64,000 bases of DNA from Verrucomicrobiia bacterium (GTDB taxonomy: Bacteria; Verrucomicrobiota; Verrucomicrobiia; Verrucomicrobiales; Akkermansiaceae), in contig JAUIGV010000007.1 in assembly GCA_030432565.1 (NCBI GenBank), forward strand, positions 62,001-126,000, given 5' to 3'. This document shows positions 20,411 to 30,026 of this stretch, piece by piece. The notes under the pieces are model-generated. The model was not told the origin of the DNA. It ran no database searches and worked only from the letters and a program-made list of their open reading frames with translations. A program made the translations under genes and the position numbers. Numbering within the stretch: the stretch's first letter is position 1; each line of letters opens with the position of its first letter.

Positions 20411-21051
20411 GTCCGTTTTATGGACATCTCCGCTTTCCATTCCTCGATCTTGGCATGATGGCCGGAGAGCAAAATGTCCGGAACTTTCAGTCCACGAAAC
20501 TCGATCGGCTTGGTGTAGGCCGGCGCCTCAAGGAGATTGGGATCGGAGAACGATTCATCCACCGCCGAACGGGCATCACCAAGAGCACCGGGCAACAGTC
20601 GAACGACGGCATCCGTTACCACGGCTGCCGCAATCGCACCATTGGTCAGGACGTAGTCACCAATCGAAAGCTCCAAATCAACCAACTCCTCGATAACGCG
20701 GTGATCCACCCCCTCATAGTGCCCGCATAAGAAAATCAAATGCTTCTCGCCGGACAGCTCCAGCGCTTTGGCTTGCTTGAAGACCTGTCCCTGCGGCGTC
20801 AGCAGAATAACCTGCGTTTCCTCTTTCCTGAGTTCTTCGATCGCTGCGAAAATAGGCTCGGGCTTGAGCAACATCCCCTGCCCGCCACCGCAAAGATAGT
20901 CATCGGTCTTGCGATGCTTTCCAGTCGCCCAATCCCGGAGATCGTGGGCCTGAACCTCAACCAATCCCGCCTCCCGGGCCCTCTTCATCATGCTCTCACC
21001 GAGCGGTGCCATTGCGATCTCGGGAAAGAGCGTGAGGATATCGATTCGCAC
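20377..21051 (-). CDS. trmD: tRNA (guanine37-N1)-methyltransferase TrmD
   Basis: 224 residues covering the whole SPOUT methyltransferase domain: DILTLFPEI at the N terminus, YLCGGGQGMLLKPEP, LTPQGQVFKQ, the trefoil-knot SAM site FLCGHYEGVDHRV and SIGDYVLTNG, and LLSGHHAKIEEW near the C terminus. It methylates G37 of tRNAs reading CNN/GNN codons, which prevents +1 frameshifting. It is slightly shorter than the E. coli enzyme at the C-terminal helical domain. It is the last gene of a minus-strand run, with only 2 bases separating it from the ACT-domain gene. It is not in the usual rpsP-rimM-trmD-rplS cluster. Confidence 0.97.
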   Translation of the reverse strand: MRIDILTLFPEIAMAPLGESMMKRAREAGLVEVQAHDLRDWATGKHRKTDDYLCGGGQGMLLKPEPIFAAIEELRKEETQVILLTPQGQVFKQAKALELSGEKHLIFLCGHYEGVDHRVIEELVDLELSIGDYVLTNGAIAAAVVTDAVVRLLPGALGDARSAVDESFSDPNLLEAPAYTKPIEFRGLKVPDILLSGHHAKIEEWKAEMSIKRTKENRPDLLEE

Positions 21052-21053
21052 GA

Positions 21054-21560
21054 TTACTGGACGTCCACGTTGAGCCCGGCCCCCACTTTTTCAAGAGCCT
21101 CGATTAATTCAGTCGGGTGAAGTCCGTCAGGAAGTCTGACTTCTCCCCGGGTGCGAAACAAAAGATGTCCGGCCATGGGAGCGGACTCAAGAGAGGTCTG
21201 CAACTCCTCCACATTCACCCGCAACTCGGCCAGAGCCGAAGCAATTCGCTTTACAATTCCCTGCTCATCAAGCCCGGTGATATCCAGCGACAGGTTTTCC
21301 CCTTTTGAATCTTCCGTCTCGGAGTCCCGGGCCACCGTGATCGCAAGCCCACGCTCAGCGAGGGCCGACAAATCCCCTTCAAGGGCATCACGATTCTCCA
21401 CCGGACATTCCACCCGAAGGATCCCGGCAAACTGTCCGGCAAGGCGGGCCATCCGGCTCTCCTGCCAGCTTCCGCCATTTCTGGCAACAGCATCCGCGAC
21501 ATCATCCACCAACCCGGTCCGATCCGGACCGAGAACGGTCAAAACAAGTGAAGTCTTCAT
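21054..21560 (-). CDS. Double ACT-domain protein, GcvR-like
   Basis: 168 residues made of two ACT domains (~residues 3-80 and 90-165). The first starts LVLTVLGPDRTGLVDDVAD, the second LDITGLDEQGIVKRIASAL; both carry the Gly/Asp loop that binds amino acids in this fold. The domain pair and length match the GcvR/glycine-cleavage repressor-like family, which acts through protein contacts rather than DNA binding. No gcv genes are in the window, so a role in amino-acid sensing is inferred from the fold alone. It lies 6 bases after the L,D-transpeptidase gene and 2 bases before trmD. Confidence 0.8.
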   Translation of the reverse strand: MKTSLVLTVLGPDRTGLVDDVADAVARNGGSWQESRMARLAGQFAGILRVECPVENRDALEGDLSALAERGLAITVARDSETEDSKGENLSLDITGLDEQGIVKRIASALAELRVNVEELQTSLESAPMAGHLLFRTRGEVRLPDGLHPTELIEALEKVGAGLNVDVQ

Positions 21561-21566
21561 AAATTT

Positions 21567-22163
21567 TTATTCCACGATCACCGGAGTACCCACACTGGCG
21601 GCCTGATAAAACCGAACGGCCATTTCCTTGGGCATTCTCACACAACCATGGGAAGCGGCATAACCCGGCAGATGCCCCACGTGCATTCCCACACCTCCAT
21701 TAAATCGCATGAAGTAGGGCATGGGCGCATGTTCGAACACCTGTCCCGGCTGGGCACGGTGCTTACGGGTATCGGCATCCTTGTTCACGATTTGGCCGGT
21801 GGCCCGGTCACGGATGACTCCATAAAGTGAAGATTCGTGATCAATATCTTTCTCGGTTACTTTGAAAACTCCCGCCGGAGTGGTGTGCGTCGAACTCCCG
21901 GTCGATATCGGTGACATCCCCACCAATTGACTTCCTTTGTAAAAATAGGCTTTCTGCTCGTCCCGATTGATCCGAATCGAGGCGGGTCCATCGACGGCAT
22001 CACCATCCCAGTATCCCCGTTCATGGGCCATTGGCTGACGTTCACTGGTCGGAGTCGCAGAACGGAAAGCGGTAAGATAACCGGCGCCGCCGCCTCCGGA
22101 AATCGAAGGAGCGCAGGATTGGAAAAGAATCCCGAGCGGGATAAACAAAAGTAATCTCTTCAT
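21567..22163 (-). CDS. L,D-transpeptidase (YkuD domain), probable lipoprotein
   Basis: I choose the ATG at 22163 (198 residues), which begins the signal sequence; a start at 22190 adds nine residues ahead of it. The N terminus MKRLLLFIPLGILFQSC has a loose lipobox, suggesting lipidation at C17. A YkuD domain spans ~residues 55-198, with the catalytic motif HVGHLPGYAASHGCVRM and C174 as nucleophile. These enzymes make 3-3 peptidoglycan cross-links or attach proteins to peptidoglycan. The gene sits 51 bases after rsmB and 6 bases before the ACT gene in the same run. Confidence 0.9.
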   Translation of the reverse strand: MKRLLLFIPLGILFQSCAPSISGGGGAGYLTAFRSATPTSERQPMAHERGYWDGDAVDGPASIRINRDEQKAYFYKGSQLVGMSPISTGSSTHTTPAGVFKVTEKDIDHESSLYGVIRDRATGQIVNKDADTRKHRAQPGQVFEHAPMPYFMRFNGGVGMHVGHLPGYAASHGCVRMPKEMAVRFYQAASVGTPVIVE

Positions 22164-22214
22164 GGAATGTAGCATATTTTGGTCAGTCAAAGTAATCCCG
22201 AAACCCCGAGGCGG

Positions 22215-23420
22215 TCAAGAGGAGGAATTCCGCCGAAGAAGAGCCGCGAATGCTCCATCCGTTTGATCCTTGAAAGGCAGCAACTGCTCGCTCTTTTCAA
22301 GTTCGAGTTCGGGGTGATTTTTTACAAAGCGGGTTACCAATTCAATGTTTTCCTCCGGATCGATGGAACAGGTTGAGTAGACAAGACGTCCGCCCGGCTT
22401 CAAACACTTGACGGCCTGCTCCAAAATCCGGGTCTGAATCTCGACCAGCTTTTCCAGATCAACCTTCTGAATCCGCCACCGCGCATCCACGCGCCGACGC
22501 AGCACACCGGTATTAGAGCAAGGGACATCGAGCAGAATAGCATCAAAAGCTGCGAGGAATTCCCCGGGGGGATCCTTGGTCCAATCGCGACATGATACCT
22601 CGGCGATCTTAACACCGCAACGTTCAAGATTTTCGTTGAGACGCGGCAACCGCTTCTCATTGGAATCCATGCAAATCAAACGCCCCTCGTTCTCCATAAG
22701 ACCTGCCAGGTGGATCGCCTTCCCCCCCGGAGCGGCACAGGCATCGAGAACCATTTCTCCGGCCTTTGGAGCCAGCAATTCCGGAGCGTGTGCCGTTGAA
22801 GGGTCGGTCACGTAATAGTGGCCGTTCTCAACAGCCTCCAGCGCACTCTCCGGCTCGGGACTCCCTAAAGGGGGCGGATTCAAAAGGTTGGGTCGGAAGT
22901 AAGGCTCGGCCGGCAGATTATTCCAATCCATCAACGCCACCGCATTATTATGACCGAAGAGCTTCTTCCAGCGCTTCCACAACCAGTGGGGGTGTGAAAA
23001 CTGAATCGGTAGTTCAACGTCCGGCAACTCACGCAGAAGCCTCATTCGACAGTGTGCCGCTTTTCGCAAAACAGCATTGATGAGCCCCTGCACCGGTTTG
23101 CGGGCACAGGCTACTGTTTCATAAATGGCAGCATGATCGGGCGTGCGCAAAATGAGCAATTGAAAAAAGCCAACCCGCAATACATCCCGCGTTTCAGGAT
23201 CGAGCTTCCCCTTTCGAAACATCCCGATCCAATGATCGAGCAAACTTCGATTACGAAGAACGCCCAAGAGAATCGTTTTCAAAAATGCGCGATCCGATGA
23301 CGACAAATGGTTCCGCTCGGCGTGCCTATCAACCAGGGAGTCGGCATAGGCATGCCCCTTCGCCCACGCTCTCAGCGCGGAAACGGCAGCACGACGGACA
23401 TTTTTATCAGGTTTGGGCAT
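22215..23420 (-). CDS. rsmB: 16S rRNA (cytosine-C5)-methyltransferase, RsmB type
   Basis: 401 residues. Residues 1-~125 are a NusB-like RNA-binding domain (RRAAVSALRAW, GVLRNRSLLDHWI, KPVQGLINAVLRK). Residues ~150-400 are the Rossmann methyltransferase with DACAAPGGKAIHLA (SAM loop), LDVPCSNTGVLRRR (motif IV Cys) and VYSTCSIDPEEN (motif VI catalytic Cys). The combination fits RsmB (Fmu), which modifies C967 in E. coli 16S rRNA. The small upstream gene ends 9 bases before it. Another RsmB/RsmF paralogue function is possible but less likely, given the NusB-like domain. Confidence 0.92.
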   Translation of the reverse strand: MPKPDKNVRRAAVSALRAWAKGHAYADSLVDRHAERNHLSSSDRAFLKTILLGVLRNRSLLDHWIGMFRKGKLDPETRDVLRVGFFQLLILRTPDHAAIYETVACARKPVQGLINAVLRKAAHCRMRLLRELPDVELPIQFSHPHWLWKRWKKLFGHNNAVALMDWNNLPAEPYFRPNLLNPPPLGSPEPESALEAVENGHYYVTDPSTAHAPELLAPKAGEMVLDACAAPGGKAIHLAGLMENEGRLICMDSNEKRLPRLNENLERCGVKIAEVSCRDWTKDPPGEFLAAFDAILLDVPCSNTGVLRRRVDARWRIQKVDLEKLVEIQTRILEQAVKCLKPGGRLVYSTCSIDPEENIELVTRFVKNHPELELEKSEQLLPFKDQTDGAFAALLRRNSSS

Positions 23421-23429
23421 CAGGATATT

Positions 23430-23723
23430 CTAAGAAATTGCATCGGCGATCTGCACCCATTCAACATCGAGGGTCACGCCCGATGCCGGCATTTCCTTGC
23501 CAGCCCGGTGATACCAGTAGGAGGCATTTCCCAGATCACCCTCTTCGCGGTGCAAATAGGCATGAATCCAGGCGCCCTCGGGATCGGGAACATCCTGACA
23601 AAGATCATGGGAATCATCCCAGCGCCCGGCCTTGGCCAGCCAGAGAGCTTGTTGGGCCAAAGAGAGCCCGGAAGGTGGATCGGAGTCGGATTGCGCAGAG
23701 CTTGCGAGATCAACAGCATTCAT
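23430..23723 (-). CDS. Small conserved helical protein of unknown function
   Basis: 97 residues, mostly helical, with Trp/His-rich segments: SLAQQALWLAKAGRWDDSH, then GAWIHAYLHREEGDLGNASY and WYHRAGK. I recognise the pattern as a small family widespread in bacteria (an 'LWLAKAGRWDDAH...AYLHRxEGDxxNAxYWYRRAG' type protein) with no assigned function. It resembles a single degenerate TPR-like hairpin pair. It sits 9 bases before rsmB and 49 bases after the metalloprotease gene on the same strand, so it is probably transcribed with them. Confidence 0.7.
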   Translation of the reverse strand: MNAVDLASSAQSDSDPPSGLSLAQQALWLAKAGRWDDSHDLCQDVPDPEGAWIHAYLHREEGDLGNASYWYHRAGKEMPASGVTLDVEWVQIADAIS

Positions 23724-23772
23724 GTCGCGACTGTCTTGCCAAATCCGGCAGAGAAAGGAAGCCGGAACTCGG

Positions 23773-26700
23773 TCAGTTGAGCGAGAATGTGAGCCTGAAG
23801 TAGCGCTTTCCCGTCATTGGTGTGATCTCCAGCCCTTCCGCTACTCTCGCAGATTCACCCACTTCCCAACTTTTCAAATCGCTCGAAAACTCAATCCCCA
23901 CGCTCGCGTCCCGTCGATCCGGGAGCCCATCAAGAGGCAAAAGAAACTTCCCCCCCCTCGCAAGCAATGCGATCACCGGCCGATCACCGGCCAAAACCGG
24001 ATTCGTTCCAAGAACATATTCCGAGAGCTCGTCAAAACCGTCACCGTCCGAATCACCCAACAGATCGACCGCACCCCCGAAAAATTCCGCACTCCAGGTG
24101 TCGACATTCAACAGGTCAAAAATCGTCAATTGCACCGATGAACCACTTCCCGCAAGGAAAGCCGGATTCTCCGGCGGCACCCTAATCAAGACCGTCTCCT
24201 CACCTTCGCTCACCAGATCGGAAACCACTGCAATCGGGATTTCCAGCGAAACTTCGCCAGCCGGCAAAACAGCTTCCCGATCAACAAGATAGTCTTCCGA
24301 AAAAGTTGCCGTGCCGGAAACCTCCAGGGGGATATTCAGCGATGAAACAAGGGGAAGATTCGTTTCCAAAGCCAAAATTGCAACGGCATGGGGATTGCTC
24401 TCGTTGAGCTCGCCGCCCTTATGAGTCAGAAACACCTCGGGACGATGGGCTTCACATTCTTCAAGCAACAATTCCATCCTCACCTCATCGATCCACCACC
24501 CTTCACGCGCTGATGATGCGTCGTGAACCGCCCGCCATCGAAATTGAATTAACTCCCCCGCCCAAGCCACCGGGAGATCTACCGAAACGCGGGAGGAAGT
24601 TTCCAATAGCCCCGACCAAGCCTGCCGTCCCGCAATTGCAGACCCAAAGCCAGCACGAATTCCCCGGTTGTATCCCCCCGTCACAATCACATCGGGATCG
24701 GTCATGAGATCCGTCCACTCACCACCATCCCGCGAAACCTCCAGCACAGCGCCATCAAAACCAGGCTCAAGGCGATAGAGATGACGAAAGCTCAAAGTGC
24801 CCCCACTCGATGCCAATTCGAAAGCCGGAGATAGAAGAATGGCCTCGCCAACCGATGCCCGCGCCGGAGTGAAAGCCGACTGGAATCTGGCATCCGAACG
24901 CGACGATGCCACCGTCCATGCCTCGCCAGATCCCAAGCTCCCGGAATCCCAACCAAGAGGCAAATGATCCAGCCCTTCGAAATCAACATCGAAGGCAATC
25001 GGCCGGGTCACCACTCCCGCTTCCAGTTCCAGGACCTCTCCCAGCAACCCGCCGGATGCATCTGCAATCTCAAGAACGATCACCATGATCTCCCCACAGC
25101 TTCCAGTCGTTCCTAACACGACCTCAATGACACCGGATTCACCGGGATCCAAATGGCCGGGTCCCGACTCCGAAAAGACCACCGCGTTATCCACACCCAA
25201 AAGGCGCGTTGTAAGAGCACCCGTGGGAAGCTCGCCTTCGTTCTCGATCTCTATCGCCAAGCGAATGGTCTCGCCAGGATCCAATCGAGCATTCTTAACC
25301 GATCCGGATTCCTCAAGAACACGATGATTAACCAGACGTAGACGTGGCGCTGGTAGCCTGGCCATCAAATTTGTCCGCAGCTCATAGATCTGGGTCGCAT
25401 TCGCCAAGTCACCATCGACCCGCAGATAGTATATTCCTGTCCTTGGCAGCTCAAATAATTGAATTGTTTCGGGCTCACCAAGCGCGCCCGAAGCAGCCTC
25501 GAAAATGACCGTCTCGCCATCGTCACCAAGAACCTGGACAGATAGATTGTGAACTGCAGCAGAGTCAAATTCGATCCCTTGCGAGCAGCCGCTGCTCGTT
25601 TCGCCCCCCTCAAGATAAGAGCCCTCGCCGGGAATGATTTCAACATTCAAGCGTTGACCAACAATCCCCTCAAAGCGGTAAAAATCACGATCTCTGTCAT
25701 CATCGATACTCAGCCTCGAAAACGTGAGCGGAGAACCTTCGACCAGATTAATCACCTTCGCCGCCTCAGCGGTATCGTTATCGCGATACTCTCCATGCGC
25801 TTCAAATCGATCACCGTAAAGTCGCTGTAAAGACTGGAATTCATCAAACTGCGGTCCGCGAAAACCGGTGGTCAAACTTGGCTCCAGTAATTTGGTTTGA
25901 TTAACGGGACACACATGTGCCAACCCAAGAGCATGCCCCAGCTCATGGGTGATGGTATTAAAAAGACGAATCGAATCACCGGACGTGATTAAAAACGTCC
26001 CGTCGCTCGAATCAAAAATCATGTCGCCATGATCGGGCGGAAAAGCGATGGCCAGATTTCCACTATTCCCGTCCAAACCCCTCGCTGCAACTCTGATATC
26101 ACCACGAACCCCGATGGCGCCGGTATTTGAAGAATCCACAAGAACACCATCATCCATGGGCTCGTAGACCAATGTCAGCCCACAAGTCGCCGCCATTTCC
26201 TCGAATGCATTTTCAAAGATCGCAAACCACGCTTGTTCTTCCGCTCTCCCATCCGCCGAGCCGCCGTAAATAGAAGCCATCCAGGCGCGCAGATTCGATC
26301 CAGTCGAGGACTGATCGCTCAAACCAGGAGTGGAGGTTCCATCCGGAACGATACTCCACGTGACGATTGAAGCATCACCTTGGGAATTAAAATCAAAACC
26401 ATCGGTCGCCGTCTTACTCCAGCGCCCGTTGGTTTGAAATTGATTGGCAGTAATCTGATAACCGGAAGCCACCAGGCCGGTCATTCTCTCGACCTCGTGA
26501 TAAGCTGACAACTTGGCCTGAGAAACATCCGGTCCCCAACACAACCAAGGCCGTCCGGTATCCGCCGATGAATTGAGACCGTCCAAGTAACTTCTGAGTT
26601 CTCCCCTCTCTTTCCGGCTGAGTTGGGACAGCAAGTCGGCAGACAACAATGGCACATGATCCTCCGCGGCCACCAGCTTTTCAAATTCCTGATGAGACTG

Positions 26701-26946
26701 GTCCGATCTCCTTCGTAGAACAACCACGGGAGCCAGTGGTGAAAAATCGAGGCCCAGGCCCTGTCCCTCCTGCTCGCTCACAGACTTTCCACAGCCCTCG
26801 CTTTTCTCGAAATTCAACCCAACATCGCCATGTGCTGATCCCGGGTTTTTTCGCAACCCCTTCAGCCCCAAAAAGCAGACAACAAGAAGAGGACATGCCA
26901 ACACAATCACACGGCGCAGAACGGTGGTTGAACTCCCTCGAATCAC
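23773..26946 (-). CDS. Large matrixin-like zinc metalloprotease with CARDB, Calx-beta and C-terminal module
   Basis: 1057 residues. The N terminus has a basic start and a ~20-residue hydrophobic segment (10-28) that could be a signal anchor. The catalytic motif HELGHALGLAH has zinc ligands H334, H338 and H344, and E335 as catalytic base, in the extended form typical of matrixin/M10-like proteases; the expected Met-turn is not obvious to me. Downstream are a pre-peptidase-like domain (~400-500), a CARDB-like domain (~520-630), a beta-sandwich with jelly-roll character (~650-830), a Calx-beta-like segment (~840-930), and a tail starting DSDGDGFDELSEYVLGTNP. It is exported and probably degrades protein outside the cell. 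It is divergent from the DUF502 gene. Confidence 0.85.
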   Translation of the reverse strand: MIRGSSTTVLRRVIVLACPLLVVCFLGLKGLRKNPGSAHGDVGLNFEKSEGCGKSVSEQEGQGLGLDFSPLAPVVVLRRRSDQSHQEFEKLVAAEDHVPLLSADLLSQLSRKERGELRSYLDGLNSSADTGRPWLCWGPDVSQAKLSAYHEVERMTGLVASGYQITANQFQTNGRWSKTATDGFDFNSQGDASIVTWSIVPDGTSTPGLSDQSSTGSNLRAWMASIYGGSADGRAEEQAWFAIFENAFEEMAATCGLTLVYEPMDDGVLVDSSNTGAIGVRGDIRVAARGLDGNSGNLAIAFPPDHGDMIFDSSDGTFLITSGDSIRLFNTITHELGHALGLAHVCPVNQTKLLEPSLTTGFRGPQFDEFQSLQRLYGDRFEAHGEYRDNDTAEAAKVINLVEGSPLTFSRLSIDDDRDRDFYRFEGIVGQRLNVEIIPGEGSYLEGGETSSGCSQGIEFDSAAVHNLSVQVLGDDGETVIFEAASGALGEPETIQLFELPRTGIYYLRVDGDLANATQIYELRTNLMARLPAPRLRLVNHRVLEESGSVKNARLDPGETIRLAIEIENEGELPTGALTTRLLGVDNAVVFSESGPGHLDPGESGVIEVVLGTTGSCGEIMVIVLEIADASGGLLGEVLELEAGVVTRPIAFDVDFEGLDHLPLGWDSGSLGSGEAWTVASSRSDARFQSAFTPARASVGEAILLSPAFELASSGGTLSFRHLYRLEPGFDGAVLEVSRDGGEWTDLMTDPDVIVTGGYNRGIRAGFGSAIAGRQAWSGLLETSSRVSVDLPVAWAGELIQFRWRAVHDASSAREGWWIDEVRMELLLEECEAHRPEVFLTHKGGELNESNPHAVAILALETNLPLVSSLNIPLEVSGTATFSEDYLVDREAVLPAGEVSLEIPIAVVSDLVSEGEETVLIRVPPENPAFLAGSGSSVQLTIFDLLNVDTWSAEFFGGAVDLLGDSDGDGFDELSEYVLGTNPVLAGDRPVIALLARGGKFLLPLDGLPDRRDASVGIEFSSDLKSWEVGESARVAEGLEITPMTGKRYFRLTFSLN

Positions 26947-27037
26947 CCGGAAAAAGTAGCATTTCAGACCGGAATCGTCAGTCAGGAAATCTCGTGGTTG
27001 TCAGATGGCAAACTCCATGCTCAGGTCTAACCAAGCA

Positions 27038-27802
27038 ATGAGCGAAGAAAACACCGACCCGATCGGGCGCCCAAGGGAGCCACGCCATCCCAAAGTCAAG
27101 AAGGTCCTCAAACCTTTTCTGGCAGGAATGGCCACCGTCATTCCAATTTTAGCAACCGGTTGGATTGTTGTTCTCGTCTTCCGCCTCCTCCACAAGATCG
27201 GACTCGCCATCATCAACGGAATTCTGAAGGGCCTGAATACTCTCCGTGGAGTGGACGAACCCGGGAAAGACGCCTGGTCCATCGAAGGCTTCCCGGGCGA
27301 CGATTTCCTCTGGCTTCTCATTCCTCTCGCACTCCTTTTCATCATGGGCATCGCCGTTACAAACCGTCCCGGTAAAAAGGCGACCAGTTGGATTGATGAT
27401 TTCATCATCCGCATCCCCCTCCTCGGGTTTGTCTACGCCACCATCAAGCAATTCGTCGATGCCGTCCGAAATCTTGGCGGCCCTCAAAAATTCAAGGGCG
27501 TCGCCTATGTCGAATATCCAAGCCCCGGCTGTCGCCTCATTGGCTTCATCACCGGAAATTTCGTTGACCCCCAAACTGGCAAGAATACGACTTCCATCTT
27601 CATTCCAACCTCGCCCAACCCCATGACCGGATTCGTGGTCCTCATGGATGACGACAAAGTTTTCGCCAGCGACATGACTCTCGAAGAGGCCGGCAAAATG
27701 ATTCTCTCCGCGGGGCTCGTCGCTCCAGCGTCCTACCCCGGAGTTGAACACGATTCCGGGGATGAGGAGGACGCGGCTACGAACCAGGCTTCCGGGCTCT
27801 AA
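27038..27802 (+). CDS. DUF502 family membrane protein
   Basis: The ATG at 27038 gives 254 residues; an in-frame ATG at 27005 would add 11. Two membrane segments are visible (approximately residues 30-55, ATVIPILATGWIVVLVF, and 90-110, LLIPLALLFIMGIAV), followed by a soluble region with SWIDDFIIRIPLLGFVYATIKQFVDA, TSIFIPTSPNPMTGFV and an acidic tail. These are landmarks of DUF502, a family found in many bacteria and plants (COV/LCV-like) with suspected roles in membrane trafficking or wall processes. The 3' end overlaps convergent trmB by 26 bases. Confidence 0.85.
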   Translation: MSEENTDPIGRPREPRHPKVKKVLKPFLAGMATVIPILATGWIVVLVFRLLHKIGLAIINGILKGLNTLRGVDEPGKDAWSIEGFPGDDFLWLLIPLALLFIMGIAVTNRPGKKATSWIDDFIIRIPLLGFVYATIKQFVDAVRNLGGPQKFKGVAYVEYPSPGCRLIGFITGNFVDPQTGKNTTSIFIPTSPNPMTGFVVLMDDDKVFASDMTLEEAGKMILSAGLVAPASYPGVEHDSGDEEDAATNQASGL

Positions 27803-28400
27803 GCCCCTGAAGTCGCTTTCCCTCCGCTTCCCACTGAATTTGAAAATCGGTCTTGGGATAGAAGAAGGCATCGTCGGGCCATTCCAAACGCTCCAGCCCG
27901 GAATACTCCGTAAGGTGCTCCTCACTCCATTCAAAATACTCATCGTGGTCCGTCTTAAACAACAACTCCCCCCCGGGCTTTAACACTCTTACAAGCGCAT
28001 CAAGAAACGGCTTTTGAAAAAGGCGGCGGCGATGATGTTTGGCCTTGGGCCAGGGGTCCGGGCAAAGCAGATGAAGCCGGTCGACACAAGATTCCGGCAA
28101 AAGCCACTCCAGAGTGTACAGGCTCTCCAATCGAAGCACCCGGACATTATCGAGCCTCCGTTTTTCAGCCCCCCGGCAGACCTTCCTGACACGACCCAAA
28201 AGCCTCTCGACCGCTAAAAAATTTCGATCAGGGTGATGCTCCGCCATCTCAAAGGTGAACTTCCCGTCACCACATCCAAGATCAATCTCCAGCGGAGCAT
28301 CTGTCGCAAAATAGTCCCCTAATTGAATCTCCGAAAAGTAGTCCTTCGGGACCAGTTCATTGGGCTCGGCCGGCCTCACAAATTTTCCTTTTGGAACCAT
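27777..28400 (-). CDS. trmB: tRNA (guanine46-N7)-methyltransferase TrmB
   Basis: 207 residues with the TrmB landmarks: IDLGCGDGKFTFEMA (SAM motif I), FLAVERLLGRV, LCPDPWPKAKHHRRRL (the signature PDPWPK..H.KRR loop), and LLFKTDHDEYFEW. It forms m7G46 in the variable loop of tRNA. The gene starts one base after the stop of the upstream cyclophilin gene, so it is probably translated from the same mRNA. Its 3' end overlaps the DUF502 gene on the other strand. Confidence 0.96.
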   Translation of the reverse strand: MVPKGKFVRPAEPNELVPKDYFSEIQLGDYFATDAPLEIDLGCGDGKFTFEMAEHHPDRNFLAVERLLGRVRKVCRGAEKRRLDNVRVLRLESLYTLEWLLPESCVDRLHLLCPDPWPKAKHHRRRLFQKPFLDALVRVLKPGGELLFKTDHDEYFEWSEEHLTEYSGLERLEWPDDAFFYPKTDFQIQWEAEGKRLQGLRARKPGS

Positions 28401-28401
28401 C

Positions 28402-30015
28402 TTACTGTAGCTTTTGGAATCGTCCGCTGTAACTCAGGAAAGGAATCTCCGGACTCGTGGTGCGTGCATCGAAACGTCGAATTAAAGTCGCAGGATTAAC
28501 CTGCGGGTTGTTGGTGAATCGACTCGAATCAAAGTGCAGGGTAAAGCGCTCGGCATTTAAGGGGCCGGTGAAATTGGTAATCGACAAAACTCCCAAATAG
28601 GGCCCTTGGGAAAAATCATAAGTCGCCGCGAACGTCCCCGAACCAAACGAACGAAGAACTCTGGGATCTTGGCCGAAAACGTTCTGCTCGACATACATGT
28701 CGATTGAGTAACTCCCTCCGGTCCCCCCTTCGTTGAAAGTCATGTTAAGGTTCCCACGGTTCGTCCCCGAGGTCGCACTGAGAAACAAGCGGGCACTTTC
28801 AAGCGAGATCTCTCCGGAAGGCCAGGAAGGAAGCTCCGCCGAGAATGCCTTGAAGAACCCCCTGGGGGCCGTTCCCAAAAACTGCCTTCCCGGTTCCGAC
28901 TGATTGGGTGGCTGGCCACTGATAAAGCCACCCACATAGGATCTGAGATCCAGACTTGAATAGAAAACATTCTGGGTTTGCGGTCGCAAGGGCGTGACCA
29001 AGTCCAGGCCAGCCCCGGACTGTTCGATCGTCAGAGGCAAGGGCTCGATCTTCCCCGGCAGAAAGAACTGATGATAGCCTTCCATAAAAGCATTTGCGGT
29101 GAGACCGCTCCGACGAATGCTGATATCAAGAATGGCCATCTCCTCATCCGGTGTTCCGTTGCTGTCACTCGGAGTATTCGCAATACTTCTTACCACATTT
29201 AATCCGGGAATGTCTGAAACCTGACCGAAGGCGGTGTATCGACCGTTAAATGACGGGGCGGCGACCGAAGTGATGAAAAACCTGCTTCCGTTTCGATTCG
29301 GGGCCAGATTGTCCATTGCCAGAATGCCCGCTCCATTGAAAGGAAAGCCAAAAGGATTGCTCGCATTATTGGGATCGCGCACCAGTTCGTCCTGAAACTG
29401 ATACCCGGGATGTTCCAGAGGATCACTGGTCATACTTCCGGCAAAAAACCTGACCCCGGTTTCGACTCGATTCACTCGGATGGCGCGATACATGGGAGCT
29501 TGCTTTACCCTAAGATCCCGCGCATCCAACCATGGCCGGGGATATCGCAAGGTAATCCGATACTTCGTCGGATTGGAGCTAATTTGCTGCAACCGAATCC
29601 GATCCTCGCCGGTGATATCGGCGTAGTAGTTTGGGAAGGGAAATCCCTCAACTCCTCCAATGTAAGTGTTGCTCTGGTAGATTCCATAAAAGCCCCGCAT
29701 CGTCGGGGTCGCCTCGATTCTCTGCACCCTCAATGGCAGTCTCGCCACGTCTGATTCATCGGTGGGACGGTAGTACGATTGCGTGTAATGGGCCGCGCTC
29801 TCCAAAAACGGAACTCCGGGGGGCGTCTCAAGAATATCGTCAGGTTTGCCAGCCAACTGAATGAAGTTCGCCACCGCCAGGGGCGAATTCACGTAGTCCA
29901 GAGACATCGTGAAATCACCTTTGGTTGTTCTGAAATCAGCCGCGATAAAATCGGCATGCACAAGACTTCCTGCAAGGAGAAGCAGGGCAATGAGATTCCT
30001 TTTGAGTCGAATCAT
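28402..30015 (-). CDS. Secreted cyclophilin-type peptidyl-prolyl isomerase with large C-terminal extension
   Basis: 537 residues with a signal peptide (1-22). Residues ~25-310 are a cyclophilin-like domain enlarged by an insertion between the first strands and the core: TTKGDFTMSLDYVNSPLAVANFIQLA at the start, then FQDELV, GILAMDN, NGSRFFITSVA (the Q/G..FFI core motif) and YTAFGQV. The catalytic Arg of the FHR-type motif is not clearly placed, so activity may be reduced. The C-terminal ~200 residues form a beta-rich region of unknown type. It probably folds exported proteins. It is 12 bases downstream of a second cyclophilin gene and 1 base upstream of trmB. Confidence 0.8.
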   Translation of the reverse strand: MIRLKRNLIALLLLAGSLVHADFIAADFRTTKGDFTMSLDYVNSPLAVANFIQLAGKPDDILETPPGVPFLESAAHYTQSYYRPTDESDVARLPLRVQRIEATPTMRGFYGIYQSNTYIGGVEGFPFPNYYADITGEDRIRLQQISSNPTKYRITLRYPRPWLDARDLRVKQAPMYRAIRVNRVETGVRFFAGSMTSDPLEHPGYQFQDELVRDPNNASNPFGFPFNGAGILAMDNLAPNRNGSRFFITSVAAPSFNGRYTAFGQVSDIPGLNVVRSIANTPSDSNGTPDEEMAILDISIRRSGLTANAFMEGYHQFFLPGKIEPLPLTIEQSGAGLDLVTPLRPQTQNVFYSSLDLRSYVGGFISGQPPNQSEPGRQFLGTAPRGFFKAFSAELPSWPSGEISLESARLFLSATSGTNRGNLNMTFNEGGTGGSYSIDMYVEQNVFGQDPRVLRSFGSGTFAATYDFSQGPYLGVLSITNFTGPLNAERFTLHFDSSRFTNNPQVNPATLIRRFDARTTSPEIPFLSYSGRFQKLQ

Positions 30016-30026
30016 TTCTTCAAGTT